DNA of 64,000 nucleotides from Dastarcus helophoroides (Eukaryota > Arthropoda > Insecta > Coleoptera > Bothrideridae), in assembly GCA_028583605.1 (NCBI GenBank), contig CM053334.1, positions 23,212,226-23,276,225 on the forward strand. Direction: 5' to 3'. The position numbers and the translations under genes were made by a program. Below are positions 58,938 through 64,000 of this stretch, one piece after another; position 1 is the first letter of the stretch, and every line of letters begins with the position of its first letter. Under the pieces are notes generated by a model that had not been told where the DNA came from, searched no databases, and saw nothing but the letters and a program-made list of their open reading frames with translations.

Positions 58938-59216
58938 TACAACTTTTTTATGTATTTTTTTTTATATTTTCCTAATTTATCAAAAAAACAAAATTTTTAT
59001 TTTTCTCCATATCTAATTTTTGGTCTCCTATTTTTCATTATTCCTATTCTATGTAAAATAAAATAACCTCTTAATTTGTGAACTATCATGAAGTGACGTT
59101 TTCAATAAATTTAAATATCACGTAGTCGCATTTCAAAAACTGCTTAGAAAATTGTCAACAAACCATAAAAATTTAAATATTTCCAAACTGGGCCTAAAAA
59201 AAACATTTAAGGTCAA

Positions 59217-62160
59217 ATTCCATAACGCCTAATTTTTTTAGGTAAAACTTTCAGTGTTTTTTTAACATTTTGACTGGGATTTCGATATTTGATTTAGTTT
59301 GTTTTAGAATTTTATAGTTTCAAAGTCAAAATTTCAACAAACTAATATAATAATAATTCAAAGTCGAAATTTTGAAATTAAATTCGAAATTTCGAGAGTA
59401 AACTTGTTAGTGATAGCTTTCGTTCCAAAATTTTGACTTCTTTGAAAATTTCGACTTTTTTTCTTACGATTTCTAACTTAATTTCAAAATTGCCACTTTT
59501 TTAGGTTTTTTTCGTTTAAAAGTCAAATTTTTGTCTTTTTTTCCAAATTATATCCAATTTTTATTATAAAATGTCAATGTCAGTTTGAAATACCAACATT
59601 TTCTATCTCAAACATTTAGCCTTAAAATGTTGCTCATTTTCTTGAATTGTTGTGTTAAAACTCGGATTTTTATAAAGCTCGTTTTTTTCTAGAATTTTGA
59701 TATTATTCCAAAATTTTCATTTGTAAAACTGAAAATTCTTGACTTTTTCCCTAAGTATTCGGCTTCAAAATGGAAGCTTTTATCAACATTTTAGGACAAA
59801 ATATGATTTTTGTAATCAAAAGTTTGACTATTTTTCAACATTTTGGTTATAATTTGATATTGATTATTAGGCTTTAAAATGGAAACTTTTATCAACATTT
59901 AAGGACAAAATCTGATTTTTGTAATCAAAAGTTTGACTGTTTTTCAACATTTTGGCTATAATTTGATATTGATTATTAGGCTTTAAAATGGAAGCTTTTA
60001 TCAACATTTTAAGACAAAATCTGATTTTTGTAATCAAAAGTTGACTGTTTTTCAACATTTTGGCTAAAGCTCGATATTATTAATTAGTCTTTAAAATGTA
60101 AGCTTTTATCAATATTTTAGGACAAAATCTGATTTTCGTAATCAGAAAGTTTATCTCTTTTTCAACATTTTGGCTGAAATTTGATATTGCTTATTAGGCT
60201 TTAAAATGGAAGCTTTTATCAACATTTTAAGACAAAATCTGATTTTTGTAATCAAAAGTTTATTTTTTCAACATTTTGGCTGAAATTTGATATTGCTAAT
60301 TAGACTTTAAAATGGATAATGAGATTTGTTTCAGAAATTTGTAATCCCAAAGTCGAAATTTTAAAGCAAAAAGTTCTAATTGAAATTCAAAATTTCGAAA
60401 TTAAGTTCGAACTTTTCGAAATCAAACTTGAAATAATGACTTGCTTTTCCCAAGTTTGGCTTTGTTCAAAATATGTTTACTTTTTATGATTCCCAGCTTA
60501 ATCTCGAAATTAGAAGTTTTTTTGGTTGAAAAGTCAAAATTTTGTTCCTTTTTTTGTCAAAATATATCAAATTCTTATTAAAAAATGTCGACATAGTTAT
60601 AAATTTTAACTTATTTTTCTTCCAAACTTCAAATTTACTCTCGAAATTTCACCACATTCTTGATTTTGTGTTAAAACTTACACAGCTCGACCTTTTCTCA
60701 AATATTGGATATTTTCGGAAACTTTTTCAGCTGTAAGATCGGAAATTTTAACTGTTTTTTCTGTAACTTTAGATTTACTCCTAAAATGTTGCCCAATTTC
60801 TTAAATTTTTGTGTTAAAACTTGGATTTTTTATAAAGCTCGACTTTTTCTCGAATCCTGATTTTATCCCAAACATTTTATCTACTAAACTGAAAATCTTT
60901 GGCTTTTTCTTTAAGATTTCGGCTTTAAAATGGAAACTTAGACTTTTTCGTAAAAACTTTGACCTTTATCAAATTTTCAAATCAATTTTCTTATTTCTGA
61001 TTATTTTAATTAAAAATTTCAAAGTTTTCTCAACATTTGGGCTTAAATTTTCGATATTTCGAATTTGTTTCGGAAATGTGTAGCCTAAAAGTCGAAATTT
61101 AAAACTAAAAGGTAGAATATCCTAATTGAAAGTCAAAATTTTGAAATCAAGTTCAAAATTTTAAAAGTAAACTTGAAATAATAACTTGGTTTCAAAAATT
61201 TTGATTTTTCTGAAATGTTGACATCTTAAGCATAATCTCAAAATTGCCAGTTTTTTAGGCTTTTTTGGTCACAAAGTTAAAATTTTCCTTCTTTCTTTTC
61301 AAAATATATTAAATTTTCATTATAAAATTTTGATATAGTTGCACATTTCAACCCCTTTTCTTTAAACTTGAAATTTACACTCGAAATTTCGCCCCTTTTC
61401 CTGAATTCTTGTGCTAAAACTTGGATTTTTTACACAGCTTCGATTTTTTTCAAATCTCTTTACAAGCGTTTTAGCTACAAAATTGGACATTCTGGCATTT
61501 TTTTTAAATGTCTGCTTTAAAATAATAACTTTGATTTTTTTCTCAAAATTTTGTGCTTGATCCTTAAAACTCAAGTTTTTTTTAAAAATTTGAAGTCCGC
61601 ATTTAAAATTAAGTTATTTATGGAATTTTATACTTTTTCTCTAAAAACTGGTCTTAGAAATATCTACCTCAATTTAGATTTTAATTTTAAATTTCTAAAT
61701 TTAACCTTTTTTTTAAAGTTTAATCTAAAATCTTGGGAAAAAAGTCCAAATATTAAGCGAAATTTAAAATTAAAAAACTCTAAATTTGGAGGTATTAATA
61801 AATTCTACTATTTTTAATTTTTTTTAAATTTTGCTTTAACTAAAAATTTCGATTTTATTTGAATATTTTGAACTTTCGTGCAAAAGGTGAAACTATTTAA
61901 AGTTTTATCCAAATTTTAAAACTTAGTACTTTTCTAATGCTTTAAGTTTGACCAGGAATTTTGAAATATGTAGAGAAATATAGCTTGAATTCAGAATTAT
62001 ATGCAAAAATATAAAAATTTCAAATTTTAAATCAGAAATTTCGAGAGAAGTGTATTTCATAAGAAACTATTAGCAAAAATATTTTCATAAATTTGACTTC
62101 TCTTAAAACTTCTCAAGTTTTCAAGGCAAGCAGCAAAAAAATTAGATGTAAGTTCAGTAT
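59217..62160. repeat. T-rich low-complexity DNA
   Basis: Degenerate AAATTTCGACTTTTT-type motifs dominate, with a well-defined tandem block at 59761-60312. No gene is seen. Confidence 0.6.
59761..60312. repeat. Five tandem units of 109 bp
   Basis: Units begin GGCTT[C/T]AAAATGGAAGCTTT at about 59761, 59870, 59979, 60088 and 60197. Each contains TTATCAACATTTTAGGACAA, TGATTTTTGTAATCAAAAGT and TTTTCAACATTTTGG. A sixth start at about 60303 breaks off. Confidence 0.92.
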
Positions 62161-62301
62161 TGTTACAGGCTTCATCGGTTCGAATAGATTACCACGTGCG
62201 AATTACACCACTTTATTACCAAATTAACTCTGCACACTTCAACTGAACAGTAACTCACTTATTATTTACTAATTGCTAACCCACTAACTACACTGACTTC
62301 T

Positions 62302-62335
62302 GACTGACTCGAGGGAAAGCTGACCGCCATTTATA
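62302..62335 (-). promoter_or_regulatory. TATA box and initiator
   Basis: On the minus strand, TATAAAT (62335-62329) is followed by TCAGTC (62307-62302). The initiator A lies 30 nt from the first T of the TATA box, the usual insect core-promoter spacing. Confidence 0.65.
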
Positions 62336-62350
62336 GTTTTGGCCCCCGGC

Positions 62351-62461
62351 TTCTAGAACTTTTCGGCAGATAAGGCTTATCGTTCCCGAAATTTCTAGAA
62401 CGCTTATCTGCCATTTGTTTCGTTATCGCGGCCGCTTTCCCCTTATTAGATCCTTCTAGAA
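62351..62461 (-). promoter_or_regulatory. Cluster of heat-shock elements
   Basis: TTCTAGAACTTTTC lies at 62351-62364. A perfect four-unit element TTC-CC-GAA-AT-TTC-TA-GAA lies at 62383-62400. TTCTAGAAACTTT lies at 62454-62466. The alternating TTC/GAA pentamers are the HSF-binding pattern. All are upstream of the minus-strand TATA box. Confidence 0.75.
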
Positions 62462-62531
62462 ACTTTTTTTTATTTACTAAATTATACAATTCTATTCTAA
62501 ATTCTATTCCATCTATTTACTTTGCGTTACA

Positions 62532-63078
62532 ATATTTTTAAATAAAGGTAGAAGTTTGAAGGTTTTATAAAATATCGAGCTCTTTTCGAAAATTCGACTT
62601 TTTCTCGAAGTTTTTAAAAATGTCGAACTTGAACTAGGAATTTTGACTAAGTTTTTTTCGTGTTTTAAAGAAAACTTACAAAAAAAAACATTTGAAGGAA
62701 AAAAAACATGATTTCGAGAAGTCCTGGCCTCTTTTGAAATCAACATTTCACAAAAATTGCAAGCTTAAGCTTAGAAATCTTCAGAAAAAAGACAAGATTT
62801 CAAAAATGCTAAATGTAAAATTATATTCAAAAATTTTCATTATCCGGAAAAAATTACATTTAAGTCAATATTTTTAATTTACAGTAGAAGTTTTGAGTCT
62901 TTCATTCAAAATTTTACTGCTTCCTTAAGAAGCTAAAATTTGAAATAAATTTATTTTTGAATTTAAATAACCTTTTAGAAAGGTAAAAAGAAGACAAAAT
63001 GTAAACGTTTAGAAAAAGTCTAAGCTTTAAAGGACAAAAGGTGAGCAAAGAAAATAAAATTTTAACTTCAAGTTCTAA
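62532..63078. repeat. A/T-rich low-complexity DNA
   Basis: Degenerate AT-rich motifs fill the interval and no gene is seen. Confidence 0.5.
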
Positions 63079-63325
63079 TTCTTCATGGTAGACCCTTATT
63101 GACCGGAAATATTATGTTTTTTTTTTCAATTTATTTAACATTTCTTCAGTTTGGAAATATTTAAATTTTTATGGTTTGTTGACAATTTTCTAAACAGTTT
63201 TTGAAATGCGACTACCTGATATTTAAATTTATTGAAAACGTCACTTTATGACAGTCGACAAACCATAAAAATTTAAATATTTCCAAACTGGGCCGAAGAA
63301 ATGTTAAATAAATTGGAAAAAAAAA
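63079..63325 (+). mobile_element. Hp-B element, short two-arm copy
   Basis: The head TTCTTCATGGTAGACCCTTA, left arm (to about 63250) and inverted right arm (63255-63325) are present. The loop, including the hammerhead, is missing. The left arm lost GGCCC. A target duplication is only weakly suggested (CAAGTTCTAA / CAATTTCTGAA). Confidence 0.8.
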
Positions 63326-64000
63326 TTCAATTTCTGAATTTCAAATATTCTAGTTTAGAATATTTTAGTAAACAATCGATTTAAAATATTTACTTCTTTT
63401 TTTGCTTTTAAAATCGAAAAGTTTGTAATTTATCTTGTGAGTTTCAAGCTAGCAATGCCCTAGCTGCCTCAAGAGAAATTGAGACTGACATTTTTTTCTG
63501 CAATCCCAGAAAATCTAAACATTCAGCAAATTTTTAAACCCATGAAAGCAAAAATAACTTACCAATTTTAGAAAACCTTAGCTGATTAAAATTTAAAACT
63601 AAAGAATTATAATAATCTGTTATGTAGTATAAATTATATTTTTTTCGAAATTTCGAATTTTTTCAACATTTCAAATTGAATCTGCAATTTTTATTTGATA
63701 TCTAAAATTATTACATTCCAAATTTAAGCATTTATTGAAAATTTTGGCTATTAATGTCTAATATATCGAACTTGATGCAAGTTTCATCGAAATTTAGAAA
63801 TTAAACAAGACATTTTGAGTTGTTTCTCGAAATTCTCCTAACTCGATTTTCCACCAAACTTTATAATTTTCGAAAATTTCATTAACATTCCGTGTTAACA
63901 TTTGAATCGAAAATTTTAAAAGTAGAGAATGCTTTTTAGTACAAACCAATTATTTCTCAATATTTTAATTTTTTTTTCTAACTGTCGCATTTAAACTAAC
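63326..64000. repeat. AT-rich low-complexity DNA
   Basis: Degenerate AT-rich sequence continues to the end of the window and nothing was recognised. Confidence 0.5.

Larger units (their letters stand above)
58362..59202 (+). mobile_element. Hp-B fold-back element, full-length (841 bp) with hammerhead
   Basis: It starts TTCTTCATGGTAGACCCTTG. The left arm runs about 58430-58660 and the inverted right arm about 58965-59193, each over 200 bp with high identity. A perfect 14-bp duplication ACATTTAAGGTCAA (58348-58361 and 59203-59216) flanks it. The right end is an A-run. The 300-bp loop holds a four-fold TAAATTTTTAACACAG repeat (58728-58785) and a hammerhead motif. The head (about 35-70 nt before the arm) has no counterpart at the right end, so the element is asymmetric. 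Confidence 0.92.
62161..62531 (-). mobile_element. Solo LTR with heat-shock-type promoter
   Basis: The 371-bp segment differs sharply in composition from its AT-rich flanks. On the minus strand it begins TGTAACGC and ends CCTGTAACA (TG…CA). Reading that strand there are three heat-shock-element clusters, TATAAAT at 62335-62329, an initiator TCAGTC at 62307-62302 exactly 30 nt downstream, and AATAAA at 62217-62212. This is the U3-R-U5 order of an LTR. No primer-binding site or coding region follows, so it is solo or isolated. Flanks GTAT and ATAT could be a decayed 4-bp duplication. The superfamily is not determined. Confidence 0.65.

Noticed and set aside
62161..62200. GGTTCGAAT box as a tRNA gene
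   Set aside because: No cloverleaf or A box can be fitted; it lies in the 3' part of the LTR.

Overview
This looks like a piece of an AT-rich insect or arthropod nuclear genome. The evidence is the absence of bacterial gene organisation, the very high AT content, and eukaryotic mobile elements throughout: mariner, non-LTR retrotransposons of RTE and RNase-H-tailed types, a heat-shock-type LTR, Helitron-like ends, pogo-like and hAT/P-like MITEs. Satellites are also abundant. I see no complete protein-coding host gene. Most open frames are shadows of low-complexity repeats. The only host-gene candidate is a short possible first exon with a splice donor at 18577-18634.

Layout. 720-5830 is a degenerate T-rich, then A-rich, satellite. 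5830-8010 is mostly unique. 8025-11670 is a nest of dead elements: a mariner, a LINE 3' end, an RTE 3' end followed by a 600-bp pyrimidine tract, and a LINE RNase H tail split by a MITE. 11680-17510 is a satellite of about 130 bp split by an 1.8-kb element. 17580-20690 holds small tandem repeats, the exon candidate and a GC-rich block. 20690-31000 is low-complexity DNA, a hammerhead-bearing element and an 11-bp minisatellite. 31000-41700 is mixed unique and AT-rich DNA with a mariner fragment and a tandem hairpin array. 41700-54500 is AT-rich with many short elements. 54500-58300 is mostly unique. 58300-64000 is AT-rich with a foldback element and a solo LTR.

The most notable content is a set of short, fold-back retroposons whose arms or loops carry hammerhead-ribozyme cores. 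I label them Hp-A to Hp-D; these labels are mine. Hp-A (about 18 copies) and Hp-B (4 copies) are flanked by target-site duplications of variable length, about 8-15 bp where readable. They are often truncated, and Hp-A has a one-sided tail of about 30 nt ending in a short A-run. Hp-C and Hp-D have related cores. Inverted repeats, a one-sided tail, variable target duplications and hammerheads together recall Penelope-like elements, but no reverse transcriptase or GIY-YIG domain is present, so these would be non-autonomous. Several Hp-A truncation points fall at the predicted hammerhead cleavage position.

Limits: all alignments were made by eye. Copy boundaries in AT-rich DNA are good to a few bases only, and no family was compared with a database.
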